Source of the DNA: Embleya scabrispora DSM 41855
GTDB lineage: Bacteria > Actinomycetota > Actinomycetes > Streptomycetales > Streptomycetaceae
Reading direction: 5' to 3'
NCBI RefSeq assembly: GCF_000372745.1
Contig: NZ_KB889675.1
Span: forward strand, 18,388 to 82,387
Length of the DNA: 64,000 nt
Shown here piece by piece: positions 1 through 9,622 of the stretch. Every line of letters starts with the position of its first letter. Position 1 is the stretch's first letter. Made by a program: the position numbers and the translations under genes. Under the pieces are notes generated by a model. That model did not search any database, had not been told where the DNA came from, and saw only the letters and a program-made list of their open reading frames with translations.

Positions 1-2629
1 CCTCGTCGATGGGGATCGACTCGCGCACGCCCGTCCTGAACGCGAACAGGCCGCGCAGGGTCATCAGCCGCTTGGACTGCTCGTCCACGCGCGAGGTGTA
101 CTTCTTGAAGATGTCGTAGCGGCGGGTTCGGGTGGAGTGCTGGAGCCGGAAGACCGTCTCCGGGTCGAACAGGTGCGGCTCACCCTCACGGCGCCACTGG
201 TACTCGCCCCCTATCTCCAGCCGGCGGTGCGAGGGCGCGATGCCGGTGGGCGGGTAGGCCTTGGCGTGCCGGCGGGCGACCTCCTCGGCGACGACGTCCA
301 GGCCGATGCCGCCGAGCTTGCTGGTGGTGCCGGTGAAGTATTCGGCGACGAAGTCCTCGGCGAGGCCGACGGCTTCGAAGACCTGGGCGCCGCGGTAGGA
401 GGCGACGGTGGAGATGCCCATCTTGGACATCACCTTCAGTACGCCCTTGCCCAGTGCCTTGATCAGGTTGCGGATGGCCTGTTCGGGCGCGATGTCGGCG
501 AGGAAGACGCCGTCGCGGACCAGGTCCTCGACGGATTCCATCGCGAGGTAGGGGTTGACGGCGGCGGCGCCGTAGCCGATCAGGAGCGCGACGTGGTGCA
601 CCTCGCGCACGTCGCCGGCCTCGACGATCAGGCCGACCTGGGTGCGGGTCTTGGTCCGGATCAGGTGGTGGTGCACGGCGGAGGTGAGCAGCAGCGAGGG
701 GATCGGCGCGTGCTCGGCGTCCGAATGGCGGTCGGACAGGACCACGATGCGGGCGCCGTCGGCGATCGCGCCGGTGGTTTCGGCGCGGATCTCCTCGAGC
801 CGCTTGGCCAGCGCGGCGCCGCCGCCGTCGACCGGGTAGAGGCCGGAGATGGTGACGGCCTTCAGGCCCGGCTGGTCGCCGTCGAGGTTGATGTGGATCA
901 GCTTGGCGAGCTCGTCGTTGTCCAGCACCGGGAAGGGCAGCACGACGTTGCGGCAGTCGGCGGGCTGGGCGTCGAGCAGGTTGCCCTCGGGGCCGACGAA
1001 GCTGCCGAGCGAGGTGACCAGTTCTTCCCGGATCGCGTCCAGCGGCGGGTTGGTGACCTGCGCGAAGAGCTGGACGAAGTAGTCGAAGAGCAGTCGGGGC
1101 TTGGTCGAGAGCGCGGCGATCGGGCTGTCGGTGCCCATCGAGCCGAGCGGTTCGCCGCCGGCCCGGGCCATCGGCGCCAGGATGACGCGCAGTTCTTCCT
1201 CGGTGTAGCCGAAGGTCTGCTGGCGGCGCGAGACGGAGGCGTGGGTGTGCACGACGTGCTCGCGCTCGGGCAGGTCCTCCAGGTTGATCAGGCCGCCATG
1301 CAGCCATTCCTGGTAGGGGTGCTCGGCGGCGAGCGCGGTCTTGATCTCGTCGTCCTCGACGATCCGCCGGGCCTGTGTGTCCACCAGGAACATCCGGCCG
1401 GGCTGGAGCCGGCCCTTGCGCACGATCCTGGCGGGGTCGATGTCCAGGACGCCGACCTCGGAGGAGAGCACGACCAGGCCGTCGTCGGTGACCCAGTAGC
1501 GCGAGGGCCGAAGACCGTTGCGGTCCAGGACCGCGCCGATCAGGGTGCCGTCGGTGAAGGTGACGCAGGCCGGTCCGTCCCACGGCTCCATCACGGTGGC
1601 GTGGAACTTGTAGAACGCGCGTCGGGCGGCGTCCATCGTGGCGTGGTTCTCCCACGCCTCGGGGATCATCATCAGCACCGCGTGCGGCAGCGGCCGACCG
1701 CCCAGGTGAAGCAGTTCCAGGACCTCGTCGAAGGACGCCGAGTCGGAGGCTTCGGGCGTGCAGATGGGGTACAGCCGGCTCAGGTCGCCGGGGATCAGGT
1801 CGGTGGCGAGCATCGACTCGCGCGCGGCCATCCAGTTGCGGTTGCCCTTGACCGTGTTGATCTCGCCGTTGTGCGCGATGAAGCGGTACGGGTGGGCGAG
1901 CGGCCAGGCCGGGAAGGTGTTGGTGGAGAACCGCGAGTGCACGAGGCCGATCGCGGACGCCAGGCGCCGGTCGGACAGGTCCGGGAAGAACGGCTCCAGC
2001 TGCCCGGTGGTGAGCATGCCCTTGTAGACGAGGGTGCGCGCGGACAGTGAGGCGAAGTAGACCTCGACCTCGCGTTCGGCCCGCTTGCGCAGCGCGAAGG
2101 CGAGCCGGTCCAGGGTGATCCCGGTGACCGTGTCGTCGACGCCCGCGACGAACAGCTGCGCGAAGCGCGGCATCGTCTCGGCGGCCATCGAGCCGACCAG
2201 GCCGGGCGTGGTGGGCACGTCGCGCCAGCCGAGCACCCGCAGGTTCTCCTCGGCGGCGATCCGCTCGATGGAGGACTTGGCGCGGCCGGCGTGCACGTCG
2301 TCGTCGGGCAGAAAGGCGATGCCGACCGCGTAGCCGCCGGCGGCGGGCAGCTCGAAGCCGACGCTCTCGCGCAGGAAGGCGTCCGGGACCTGGATCAGGA
2401 TGCCCGCGCCGTCGCCGGTGTCGGCCTCGGCGCCGGTGGCGCCCCGGTGCTCCATGTTCCGCAGGACGGTCAGGGCCTGGTCGACGATGTCGTGGCTGGG
2501 CTCGCCGGTGAGCGTGGCCACGAATCCGACACCACAGGCGTCGTGCTCGTTACGGGGGTCGTACAACCCCTGTGCCGCGGGAAGCGCGGAGAAGAGGGGG
2601 CCCGGAGTTGCGGGCATGGCAGGAGGCAT
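1..2629 (-). CDS. gltB: Glutamate synthase large subunit, partial (3' end beyond left edge)
   Basis: Large (alpha) subunit of NADPH-dependent glutamate synthase, which makes two glutamates from glutamine and 2-oxoglutarate. About 876 of roughly 1,500 residues are visible. The N-terminal Ntn-amidotransferase domain begins after a short propeptide: the sequence [10 protein letters not shown] places the catalytic cysteine at residue 32 from the ATG at 2629 (a second ATG at 2617 is 4 codons later). The frame stays open to base 1, ending within the central region ([16 protein letters not shown]). An AGGAG-like ribosome site is not obvious. The gene stands alone after a 300-bp gap and has its own candidate promoter. 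The C-terminal FMN/Fe-S synthase half and any gltD lie outside the window. Confidence 0.95.
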   Translation of the reverse strand, partial: MPPAMPATPGPLFSALPAAQGLYDPRNEHDACGVGFVATLTGEPSHDIVDQALTVLRNMEHRGATGAEADTGDGAGILIQVPDAFLRESVGFELPAAGGYAVGIAFLPDDDVHAGRAKSSIERIAAEENLRVLGWRDVPTTPGLVGSMAAETMPRFAQLFVAGVDDTVTGITLDRLAFALRKRAEREVEVYFASLSARTLVYKGMLTTGQLEPFFPDLSDRRLASAIGLVHSRFSTNTFPAWPLAHPYRFIAHNGEINTVKGNRNWMAARESMLATDLIPGDLSRLYPICTPEASDSASFDEVLELLHLGGRPLPHAVLMMIPEAWENHATMDAARRAFYKFHATVMEPWDGPACVTFTDGTLIGAVLDRNGLRPSRYWVTDDGLVVLSSEVGVLDIDPARIVRKGRLQPGRMFLVDTQARRIVEDDEIKTALAAEHPYQEWLHGGLINLEDLPEREHVVHTHASVSRRQQTFGYTEEELRVILAPMARAGGEPLGSMGTDSPIAALSTKPRLLFDYFVQLFAQVTNPPLDAIREELVTSLGSFVGPEGNLLDAQPADCRNVVLPFPVLDNDELAKLIHINLDGDQPGLKAVTISGLYPVDGGGAALAKRLEEIRAETTGAIADGARIVVLSDRHSDAEHAPIPSLLLTSAVHHHLIRTKTRTQVGLIVEAGDVREVHHVALLIGYGAAAVNPYLAMESVEDLVRDGVFLADIAPEQAIRNLIKALGKGVLKVMSKMGISTVASYRGAQVFEAVGLAEDFVAEYFTGTTSKLGGIGLDVVAEEVARRHAKAYPPTGIAPSHRRLEIGGEYQWRREGEPHLFDPETVFRLQHSTRTRRYDIFKKYTSRVDEQSKRLMTLRGLFAFRTGVRESIPIDE

Positions 2630-2699
2630 GGGCGCTCCCGTCGTCGTCGTGGCGTGTGGTGCGCAACAGGGACGACGTTGGCCCTCTGCGATTTCGTGC

Positions 2700-2729
2700 A
2701 GGTTACACGATCGGTACGTGTATCCGGAA
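2700..2729 (-). promoter_or_regulatory. Candidate gltB promoter with a palindrome in the spacer
   Basis: On the minus strand TTCCGG (2729-2724) and TAACCT (2705-2700) are separated by 18 nt, about 70 nt before the gltB ATG. TAACCT fits the actinobacterial TANNNT -10; the -35 is a weak match. A perfect inverted repeat, TACACG-7 nt-CGTGTA (2704-2722), lies across the spacer and touches the -10, where a bound protein would block transcription. The rest of the 2630-2929 gap shows no gene. Confidence 0.4.
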
Positions 2730-2929
2730 CCCGGGACAAACCCGTCTCACCATGCGGTCACCAGGGTGAACCGGTCGGCTCGAGGACGCTGCGCCGCGCC
2801 GGTCGCCCCGGCATATCAGCTGGCTCATTCCCGACCATCCGGGTGCCGAAACTGGGTGTCCGACCCGTGGGAACGCTCGTTTCCGGGCCGGGTCGCCGTG
2901 CTACACCCGGGTTACGTATACCTCACCCG

Positions 2930-3679
2930 TCACACCTGTTGGCCGATGAGCAGACCGAGCAGGTAGGTCAGCCCGCCCGCGGCGGCGCCCAGGACCAACT
3001 GACGGGTGCCGCTGAACCACCACGGCCGGGCGGTCACCCGCGAGACCGCGGCGCCCGCGCCGAACAGGCCGAGCGCGGTCAGCACCAGGGCAGGCGCCAA
3101 GGTGGCGGCGCCCAGCAGGTAGGGCAGCAGCGCAAGCAGCGCGCCGATCGCGAAGAAGGCGAACGAGGAGCCGGCGGCGAGCCACGGCGAGGGCAGGTCG
3201 TGCGGGTCGACACCGAGTTCCTCGCGGGCGTGGATCTCCAGCGCCAGTTCGGGGTCGCGGGAGAGTTGCCGGGCCACCTCGACGGCGAGGTCCTCGTCCA
3301 GGCCGCGCGCGATGTAGAGCTCGGCGAGTTCGCGCTGCTCGGCCTCGGGGCTGCGGCACAGTTCGCGACGCTCCACCTCGACCTCGGCGCGGGCCAGCTC
3401 GGCCTGCGAGGCGACCGAGGTGTACTCCCCCGCCGCCATCGAGAAGGCGCCGCCGGCCAGTCCGGCCAGTCCGGTGACCACGACTGTCTTGGGCGTGGCG
3501 TCGCTGCCGACGACGCCGGCGATCAGCGCGAAGTTGGAGACCAGCCCGTCCATCGCACCGAACACGGCCGGGCGCAGCCAGCCGCCGCCGATGTCGCGGT
3601 GGGTGTGGTCGATGCCGTCCTGGTGCCCGAGCGCCGGGGCTGTGTCGGGGACCTCGGCGGCTATGTCGTCGGTCTTCAC
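2930..3679 (-). CDS. VIT1/CCC1 family transmembrane transporter
   Basis: A 249-residue protein of the VIT1/CCC1 family, which moves Fe2+ or Mn2+ across membranes. The N-terminal block (WLRPAVFGAMDGLVSNFALIAGV) is the typical first segment with its conserved D-G-L-V-N pattern. It is followed by a GAFSMAAGEYTSV segment and a charged, Glu-rich cytosolic loop (about residues 90-155) that binds metal in characterised members. Two or three hydrophobic segments close the protein. The start is a GTG. It lies between the lgt terminator and gltB as a single-gene unit. The metal is not predictable from sequence alone. Confidence 0.85.
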   Translation of the reverse strand: MKTDDIAAEVPDTAPALGHQDGIDHTHRDIGGGWLRPAVFGAMDGLVSNFALIAGVVGSDATPKTVVVTGLAGLAGGAFSMAAGEYTSVASQAELARAEVEVERRELCRSPEAEQRELAELYIARGLDEDLAVEVARQLSRDPELALEIHAREELGVDPHDLPSPWLAAGSSFAFFAIGALLALLPYLLGAATLAPALVLTALGLFGAGAAVSRVTARPWWFSGTRQLVLGAAAGGLTYLLGLLIGQQV

Positions 3680-3770
3680 GGTTGTTCGGCCCTCTCGTCA
3701 CGCTGGGACCTGGACGCTACCGTTCTCGCCCGCCACGCCGCCGGCCAGGAAAGGCTGTCCGAACCCCAGG

Positions 3771-3810
3771 AGGCTGCCCCGAACCCGCGCTCGGCGGGTC
3801 GGGGCAGCCT
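3771..3810 (-). terminator. Hairpin terminator downstream of lgt
   Basis: A strong stem 15 nt past the lgt stop: an 11-bp arm (AGGCTGCCCCG with its complement), a single bulged A, then about 6 further pairs around a short loop. No clear T-tract follows, as is common in actinobacteria. It separates lgt from the VIT transporter gene. Confidence 0.7.
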
Positions 3811-3824
3811 CCGGTGTGGTGGGG

Positions 3825-4907
3825 TCAGCCCTTGTCGGCGGGCTTGCGTGCGGCCGAGGGGGTGCGCTCGGCGTCGGCGTCGGGGTCCGCGATCGGCTCG
3901 TCCGCATCGCGGACCACGCCCTCGCCCTCGTCGGCGTCCGTCGAATCCTTCGCGCTCTTGACGTCCTCGGGGTCCCGCGCCGCCTCCGCGTCTTTCGCGT
4001 CCTCCGGGTCCCGCGCCGCCTCCGCGTCCTGCGCGTCCGCCTCCGCGGCCGGCTCGTCGGCGTCGTCCGACTCCGGGTCGTGGCCGCGCAGCGTGGCCGG
4101 GTCCTCGCGGCCGGGGTGCTTGCGCGCCGAGATCCACATGTACGCGATCGCGCCGGCGAACACGACGATCGCGGTCCAGTTGTTCAGCCGCATGCCCAGC
4201 ACGTGTTCGGCGTCGTCGACGCGCATGTACTCGATCCAGAACCGGCCCACCGTGTAGCCCGCGACGTAGAGCGCGAAGGCCCGGCCGTGGCCCAGCTTGA
4301 ACCGGCGGTCGGCCCAGATCACCAGGGCCGCGACGCCGATGCACCACAGCGACTCGTACAGGAACGTCGGGTGGAAGGTGCCGGCCTGACCGGGGTCGAT
4401 CACGTTGTGGTCGCCGTCGATCTTCACCGCCCACGGCACGTCGGTCTCGCGGCCGTAGAGCTCCTGGTTGAACCAGTTGCCCCAGCGGCCCACGGCCTGG
4501 GCGAGCACGATGCCCGGGGCGAGCGCGTCGGCCAGCGCGGGCAGCGGGATGCCCCGGCGCCGGCAGCCGATCCAGGCGCCCACCGCGCCGAGCGCGATCG
4601 CGCCCCAGATGCCGAGGCCGCCCTTCCAGACGGCGAACGCCTGCATGGGGTCGCCGCCGTCGCCGAAGTACGGCCCCGGCGTGGTGACGACGTGGTAGAG
4701 GCGGCCTCCGACGAGGCCGAAGGGCACCATCCACACGGCGATGTCGCCGACCGTGCCGGCGCGACCGCCCCGGGCGACCCAGCGTCGCTCGCCGAGCCAG
4801 ATCGCGAGGACGACACCGAGGATGATGCACAGCGCGTAGCCGCGCAGCGGGATCGGACCGAGGTCGATCTGTCCGCGCGAGGGGCTGGGAATGAATGCGA
4901 GGTCCAT
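3825..4907 (-). CDS. lgt: Prolipoprotein diacylglyceryl transferase
   Basis: Transfers diacylglycerol from phosphatidylglycerol to the lipobox cysteine of prelipoproteins in the cytoplasmic membrane, the first lipoprotein-maturation step (LspA acts next and is encoded further right). 360 residues from the ATG at 4907; the frame is open further upstream but similarity begins at MDLAFIPSPSRG. The Lgt signature GRWGNWFNQELYGRE is intact, and seven or so hydrophobic segments follow the family pattern. The last 80 or so residues are an acidic, Ala/Asp/Glu-rich tail containing two copies of AEAARDPED, an actinobacterial extension not needed for catalysis. It sits downstream of two DsbA-like genes, each with its own hairpin. 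Confidence 0.95.
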   Translation of the reverse strand: MDLAFIPSPSRGQIDLGPIPLRGYALCIILGVVLAIWLGERRWVARGGRAGTVGDIAVWMVPFGLVGGRLYHVVTTPGPYFGDGGDPMQAFAVWKGGLGIWGAIALGAVGAWIGCRRRGIPLPALADALAPGIVLAQAVGRWGNWFNQELYGRETDVPWAVKIDGDHNVIDPGQAGTFHPTFLYESLWCIGVAALVIWADRRFKLGHGRAFALYVAGYTVGRFWIEYMRVDDAEHVLGMRLNNWTAIVVFAGAIAYMWISARKHPGREDPATLRGHDPESDDADEPAAEADAQDAEAARDPEDAKDAEAARDPEDVKSAKDSTDADEGEGVVRDADEPIADPDADAERTPSAARKPADKG

Positions 4908-4964
4908 GGCGGGTACGACGCTACCGGGTGCGGAGGCGAACGTGTGCCGGCGGGCGTCGACGAA

Positions 4965-4999
4965 CGGGCGCGGCACCGAGGGAATCGGTGCCGCGCCCG
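4965..4999 (-). terminator. Perfect 15-bp hairpin after the DsbA-like gene
   Basis: CGGGCGCGGCACCGA pairs perfectly with its reverse complement around a 5-nt loop (4980-4984). It lies 21 nt past the stop of the DsbA-like gene at 5021 and before lgt. No T-tract. Confidence 0.75.
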
Positions 5000-5020
5000 G
5001 TGTTCCGGTGCAGCGAGTGA

Positions 5021-5833
5021 CTACTTGATCGCAGCCTGGATCTGCGCGCGCACCTCGTCGGGGGTGGCCAGGCCGCGGCCCTTGACGATCAGGTCGATGG
5101 TCTTGCCGTTGATGCCCGCGGTCGGCGTCCCGGTGACCGGGGTGTCGCCGATCTTGGCGTTCTGGAACGCGTCCTCGACCTTGTTGACCCAACCGGCGAC
5201 GCTCAGGTCGTTGACGCAGGCGTCGAAGGTGGGCGAGCGCAGGCCGTCCACCTTGCCCGCGAGGTCGAGCAGGTAGGAGCGACTGGCGAACTTGTCGTCC
5301 AACTCGTCGGGCTGGTTCGCGAAGAGCGTGTCGTGGTACTGCGCGAACTTGCCCGCGTTTTGTGCGCAGCCGGCGGCGTTGGCCGCGTACTTGGAGCCGT
5401 TGCCGCCGAGCTTGCCGTCCAGGAACGACGCGATGTGGTAGTCGATCTTGATGGTGCCGGCGTCGGCCATCTGCCGCAGGGTGGGGCCGAGCGCCTTTTC
5501 CACCTCGTGGCAGATCGGGCAGCGGAAGTCCTCGTACATGATCAGCGAGGGGGCGTTGGGGTTGCTGCCGACGGGGACGCCCAGGCCGTCCGCGGACAGG
5601 TTCGCGGGGGCGCTGAACGGCTTGGCGAGCGCGTCCTTCCAGGGGCCCTTCTTCTTGTTGGTCTTGGACATGCCGACGACCACGCCGATGATGGCGACCA
5701 CCACGAGGACGGCCACCACCGCACCGGCGATGACCATCACACGCCGGCGCTTGTCGAGCGCCTGTTGGCGCGCGCGCTCCTGGGCCATGCGCTCGCGCGC
5801 GGTGCGCTTGCCTTCGGAATTCTTCGAGCTCAC
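5021..5833 (-). CDS. Membrane-anchored DsbA-like thiol-disulfide oxidoreductase (copy 1)
   Basis: 270 residues. A charged cytosolic N-terminus (1-30) is followed by one membrane helix (about 32-54) and an extracytoplasmic thioredoxin-fold domain of the DsbA/thioredoxin_4 type. The active site is C-P-I-C in EDFRCPICHEVEK, and a TPTAG segment near the C-terminus matches the cis-proline loop. It probably forms or shuffles disulfides in exported proteins. The GTG start overlaps the stop of the MauE-like gene by 4 nt, so the two are translationally coupled. It is clearly paralogous to the protein at 6585-7397: both share the block DYHIASFLDGKLGG. Confidence 0.85.
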   Translation of the reverse strand: MSSKNSEGKRTARERMAQERARQQALDKRRRVMVIAGAVVAVLVVVAIIGVVVGMSKTNKKKGPWKDALAKPFSAPANLSADGLGVPVGSNPNAPSLIMYEDFRCPICHEVEKALGPTLRQMADAGTIKIDYHIASFLDGKLGGNGSKYAANAAGCAQNAGKFAQYHDTLFANQPDELDDKFASRSYLLDLAGKVDGLRSPTFDACVNDLSVAGWVNKVEDAFQNAKIGDTPVTGTPTAGINGKTIDLIVKGRGLATPDEVRAQIQAAIK

Positions 5834-6465
5834 GTGATCTCAGGGCCTTTCGGTTCCCGGGTTCCGGGGTTTCGGTTCGCGTCCCCGCGGTACTCGTCCT
5901 CGTCGGTCCACCGCTCGTCCTCGTCGTCCTGGTCCCGGAGGTACGGCGGCTCCTCGGGGAACAGCCAGGCGTCCGCGGACAGGCGGGTTCGCGGGAAGAG
6001 GATCAGCCAGATCGCGAGCAGCATGAAGCCGCAGTCGCGCAGGATCTCCTCGAGGTACGCGGTCTTGTCCGGCTCGACCGGACCACCGCCGCCGAAGCAG
6101 CCGCAGTCGATGGCCAGACCGCGCGCCCACGCCTGGGCGATGCCCGCGATGAACACGAGCAGGAGCAGGGCGGACAAGGACGCGACCAGTCGGGTACCGA
6201 TCCCGACCACCAGGAGCAGGGCCAGGCCCAGTTCCAGGTAGGGCAGGGCGTAGCCGACCGGCTCGACGAGACCATCGGGCAACACGTCGTAGCCCCGGAC
6301 CGCGTACGCGGCCTGATCGGGATCGAGCGCCTTCTCCCAGCCGGCGAACGCCCAGACGAAGGCAAGGCCCAGTCGGGCGGCGAGGCCGATCCAGGGGGCG
6401 ACCTTGCGCAGGCTCGTGAGCGAGCCTGCGGATGCGGTGCCGTTGGGGGTGGCCGTCGCGGTCAC
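5830..6465 (-). CDS. MauE/DoxX-like membrane protein
   Basis: 211 residues with four predicted membrane segments (about 25-45, 70-90, 92-112, 140-158). It resembles the MauE family, which supplies reducing or oxidising equivalents to exported thiol proteins. The motif DCGCFGGGG (about residues 117-125), a vicinal Cys pair at the membrane edge, is the family hallmark. The C-terminal 50 residues are hydrophilic and acidic. The start is GTG, and the gene is coupled to the following DsbA-like gene by a GTGA overlap. Inference: it is the redox partner of one or both adjacent DsbA-like proteins. Confidence 0.8.
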   Translation of the reverse strand: MTATATPNGTASAGSLTSLRKVAPWIGLAARLGLAFVWAFAGWEKALDPDQAAYAVRGYDVLPDGLVEPVGYALPYLELGLALLLVVGIGTRLVASLSALLLLVFIAGIAQAWARGLAIDCGCFGGGGPVEPDKTAYLEEILRDCGFMLLAIWLILFPRTRLSADAWLFPEEPPYLRDQDDEDERWTDEDEYRGDANRNPGTREPKGPEIT

Positions 6466-6538
6466 CGCTCGCCCACCGGCTCGATCGTCTTGCCTTCCAA
6501 GGTCTGACCTCCGTCACGACGGGTGAGGTGCGAGGACC

Positions 6539-6572
6539 CCGGTCCGGTGGTCCCCCGCACCCCCCGGACCGG
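6539..6572 (-). terminator. Hairpin downstream of second DsbA-like gene
   Basis: CCGGTCCGG pairs perfectly with CCGGACCGG across a 16-nt loop, 12 nt beyond the stop codon at 6585. It may terminate, or attenuate readthrough into the MauE-like gene. Confidence 0.5.
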
Positions 6573-6584
6573 CACATGTCCTGT

Positions 6585-7397
6585 CTAACCGGCGGAAGGC
6601 GCCTGAGGTTCCTGTCCGAGAGCCGCCTTACCACTCCCGGGGTTCTCCAGGCGCTGGTCGAGCAGTTCACGAAGGTTGTCGGGCGAACGCATGGCCGAGT
6701 TCCCGCCGTCCAGAATTTTTCCGTCCACCGCGACGCCGGGTGTGGCGGAGACTCCGGAGGTTTCGAACGCGCTCTCGGCGGCGGTCACCCACGCGGCGTG
6801 CGCGTCGGTGTTCACGCACGCGTCGAACGCCTCGCCGCGCAGGCCCGGGACCTGGCCGGCCAGGTCGAGCAGTCGGGCGGGGGTGTAGCCGTCCTCGGAT
6901 TCCTCGGGCTGGTTCTTGAACAGCACCGCGTGGTACGCGGCGAACTTGCCCGCGTCCACCGAGCAGCGCGCGGCGTTGGCCGCCTTGACCGAGCCGGTCC
7001 CACCGAGCTTGCCGTCCAGGAAGGAGGCGATGTGGTAGTCGACCCTGATCTTTCCGGATTCGGCGTAGTCCGCCAGGAGCGGGCCGAAGTCGGTCTCGAA
7101 GCGCTTGCAGAACGGGCAGCGGAAGTCCTCGAACACGGTGACCGCGACCGGCGCCGAGGAACTGCCGACCCGGATCGTGCCGTCGGCCTGGGCGACGGCG
7201 GGCAGGGTGGCCGGGTCGATGTCGCGGATGGCGGACTTGACCGTGCCGGGTGCCTTGGCGTCGCCGGAGTCGTCGTCCTTGCCGTCGTTGCCGATGGTGA
7301 ACACGAGGCCCAGGACGGCGGCCAGCACGGCGACCACGAGTACGCCGACGACGGCCAGGATGACGGGAGCTCGTTTGGTCCTGGGTTTGGTGCTCAA
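6585..7397 (-). CDS. Membrane-anchored DsbA-like thiol-disulfide oxidoreductase (copy 2)
   Basis: 270 residues from a TTG at 7397. A GGAGG ribosome site 8 nt before this TTG supports the choice. An upstream ATG at 7493 would add a low-complexity peptide and run through the trpA terminator hairpin, so it is unlikely. The layout matches copy 1: basic N-terminus, single membrane helix (about 12-35), then a thioredoxin-like domain with active site C-P-F-C (FEDFRCPFCKRFE) and an ATPGV cis-Pro loop. Identical length and shared motifs indicate an old duplication around the MauE-like gene. Confidence 0.85.
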   Translation of the reverse strand: MSTKPRTKRAPVILAVVGVLVVAVLAAVLGLVFTIGNDGKDDDSGDAKAPGTVKSAIRDIDPATLPAVAQADGTIRVGSSSAPVAVTVFEDFRCPFCKRFETDFGPLLADYAESGKIRVDYHIASFLDGKLGGTGSVKAANAARCSVDAGKFAAYHAVLFKNQPEESEDGYTPARLLDLAGQVPGLRGEAFDACVNTDAHAAWVTAAESAFETSGVSATPGVAVDGKILDGGNSAMRSPDNLRELLDQRLENPGSGKAALGQEPQAPSAG

Positions 7398-7445
7398 CGC
7401 TGGTTCCTCCGATGTGGGCGGTACGGGATGACGCGGGCATGGCAA

Positions 7446-7474
7446 CGGCCGCCGCGGGGGTGCTGCGGCGGCCG
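7446..7474 (-). terminator. Hairpin terminator downstream of trpA
   Basis: CGGCCGCCGC and GCGGCGGCCG form a perfect 10-bp stem with a 9-nt loop, about 60 nt after the trpA stop. It closes the trp gene run. Confidence 0.65.
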
Positions 7475-7534
7475 CTGATGAGCCGATGTACATTTTGGCG
7501 CGTTTTTACACGGAATGGCGGCTTGCCGCGCGCA

Positions 7535-8350
7535 TCAGCGCTTGCGGACACCCTCGGCAAGGTCCGCGGCCAGGGCACGGACGGCGTCCAGGCCGGCCTG
7601 TTCGTTCGGTGCGTCCAGCAGGGCGCGCACGAACGCGGAGCCGACGATGACGCCGTCGGCGTAGGCGGCGACCTCGGCCGCCTGGGCGGCGGTGGAGACG
7701 CCCAGGCCGACGCAGATCGGCAGGTCGGTGGTCTTGCGGGTACGCGCGACCAGGTCGCCGGCCAGCGAGCTCACCGAGGCCCGGGCTCCGGTGACGCCCA
7801 TGACGGACGCGGCGTAGACGAAGCCGCCGCAGTGGCGGGTGGTGTACCCGATGCGTTCGTCCGAGGAGGACAGCGCGACCAGGAAGATCCGGTCCAGGTG
7901 CTGCCGGTCGGTGGCGGCGATCCACTCGTGCGCCTCGTCCGGGATCAGGTCGGGGGTGATCACCCCGCTGCCGCCGGCCGCGGCCAGTTCGCTCGCGAAC
8001 CGCTCGACGCCGTAGCGCTCGATCGGGTTCCAGTACGACATCACCAGCGTCGCGGCGCCGGTCTCGGCGACGGCCCGCACGTTGTCGATCACGTGGTGGG
8101 TGTTGGTGCCGTGCGCGAGCGCGTGTTCGACGGCGCGCTGGATGACGGGGCCGTCCATCTGCGGGTCGCTGTAGGGCAGGCCGACCTCGATGATGTCGCA
8201 CCCGCCCTCGACCATCGCCCGCATCGCGGCGGCGGAGCCCTCGACGGAGGGGTAGCCCGCCGGGAGGTAGCCGACCAGCGCGGCGCGGTTCTCGGCGCGG
8301 GCGGCTGCCAGCACCTCGGTCAGCCTGGTGGTGGTGCCGGTGCCGGTCAC
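7535..8350 (-). CDS. trpA: Tryptophan synthase alpha subunit
   Basis: Cleaves indole-3-glycerol phosphate to indole and glyceraldehyde 3-phosphate, passing indole to TrpB through the inter-subunit tunnel. 271 residues, full length. The catalytic Glu lies in [13 protein letters not shown] and the catalytic Asp in QMDGPVIQ. The phosphate-binding regions CVGLGVST and GVIVGSAFV are present. The start codon overlaps the trpB stop by 4 nt (ATGA), which fits fixed stoichiometry with TrpB. It is last in the trpC-trpM-trpB-trpA run and is followed by a hairpin. Confidence 0.97.
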   Translation of the reverse strand: MTGTGTTTRLTEVLAAARAENRAALVGYLPAGYPSVEGSAAAMRAMVEGGCDIIEVGLPYSDPQMDGPVIQRAVEHALAHGTNTHHVIDNVRAVAETGAATLVMSYWNPIERYGVERFASELAAAGGSGVITPDLIPDEAHEWIAATDRQHLDRIFLVALSSSDERIGYTTRHCGGFVYAASVMGVTGARASVSSLAGDLVARTRKTTDLPICVGLGVSTAAQAAEVAAYADGVIVGSAFVRALLDAPNEQAGLDAVRALAADLAEGVRKR

Positions 8351-9567
8351 GACTGCTCCGCTTCCGCGTCGAGGAGATCGAAGTACTTGGCGGCGGTGTG
8401 CATGTCCTTGTCACCGCGCCCGGAGAGGTTCACCAGGATGGTCGCGTCCGGGCCGAGTTCGCGCCCGACCTCGATCGCGCCGGCCAGGGCGTGCGCCGAT
8501 TCGATCGCCGGGATGATGCCCTCGGTGCGGCACAGCAGCCGGAACGCCTCCATCGCGGGGGCGTCGTCGATCGGCCGGTAGATCGCCCGACCGCTTTGGT
8601 GCAACCACGCGTGCTCGGGCCCCACCGCCGGGTAGTCCAGGCCGGCCGAGATCGAGTGCGACTCCTTGGTCTGCCCGTATTCGTCCTGGAGCAGGTAGGT
8701 GCGCGCGCCGTGCAGGACGCCGATCGAGCCGCCGGTGATCGAGGCGGCGTGCCGCCCGGTCTCCACGCCGTCGCCGCCCGCCTCGAAGCCGTACAGCCGC
8801 ACGCTCTCGTCGGGGATGAACGCGTGGAAGGCGCCGATCGCGTTGGAGCCGCCGCCCACGCACGCGCAGACCGCGTCCGGCAGCTTGCCGGTCAGGTCGA
8901 GCACCTGCTGCCGGGCCTCCACGGAGATGACCTTGACGAAGTCGCGGACCATCGCCGGGAAGGGGTGCGCGCCGGCTGCGGTGCCGAGCAGGTAGTGGGT
9001 GTTGTCGACGTTGGCGACCCAGTCGCGCAACGCCTCGTTGATCGCGTCCTTGAGGGTGCGCGAGCCGATCGCCACCGGGATCACCTCGGCGCCCAGCACG
9101 CGCATCCGGGCCACGTTCAGCGCCTGGCGCTGGGTGTCGAGTTCGCCCATGTAGACGACGCAGTCGAGGCCGAGCAGCGCGCACGCGGTCGCGGTGGCCA
9201 CGCCGTGCTGGCCGGCGCCGGTCTCCGCGATCACCCGGGTCTTGCCCATGCGCTTGGTCAGGATGGCCTGGCCCAGCACGTTGTTGATCTTGTGCGAGCC
9301 GGTGTGGTTGAGATCCTCGCGCTTGAGGATGATCCGCGCGCCGCCGGCGTGCTCGGCGAAGCGGGGCGCCTCGGTGATGATGCTCGGGCGCCCGGCGTAG
9401 TCGCGCAGCAGGCCGGCGAACTCGGCCTGGAACTGCGGGTCGTTTTTGGCCTTCTCGTAGGCCGCGGTCAGTTCGTCGAGGGCGGCGATCAGCGCCTCGG
9501 GCAGGAAACGCCCGCCGAAGACGCCGAAGTGGCCGGAGGCGTCCGGCTGTTGGGCAGTGCTGGACAT
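8347..9567 (-). CDS. trpB: Tryptophan synthase beta subunit
   Basis: PLP enzyme that condenses indole with serine to give tryptophan. 406 residues from the ATG at 9567, where AAGGA lies 6 nt upstream; an upstream ATG at 9606 would add 13 residues without support. The PLP lysine is in [11 protein letters not shown], the catalytic Glu in AETGAGQHG, and the phosphate-binding loop is VGGGSNAIG. Full length and intact. It is separated from trpM by 55 nt and coupled to trpA. Confidence 0.97.
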   Translation of the reverse strand: MSSTAQQPDASGHFGVFGGRFLPEALIAALDELTAAYEKAKNDPQFQAEFAGLLRDYAGRPSIITEAPRFAEHAGGARIILKREDLNHTGSHKINNVLGQAILTKRMGKTRVIAETGAGQHGVATATACALLGLDCVVYMGELDTQRQALNVARMRVLGAEVIPVAIGSRTLKDAINEALRDWVANVDNTHYLLGTAAGAHPFPAMVRDFVKVISVEARQQVLDLTGKLPDAVCACVGGGSNAIGAFHAFIPDESVRLYGFEAGGDGVETGRHAASITGGSIGVLHGARTYLLQDEYGQTKESHSISAGLDYPAVGPEHAWLHQSGRAIYRPIDDAPAMEAFRLLCRTEGIIPAIESAHALAGAIEVGRELGPDATILVNLSGRGDKDMHTAAKYFDLLDAEAEQS

Positions 9568-9622
9568 GCGAGGTCCTTGTCGGTGTGGCATGCCGTCGGA
9601 CGGCACGTTGCTGACGGGTGGG

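Noticed and set aside
7398-7493. Upstream ATG for the second DsbA-like protein
   Set aside because: It would translate through the trpA terminator hairpin; the TTG at 7397 has a good ribosome site and gives the same 270-residue length as the paralogue.
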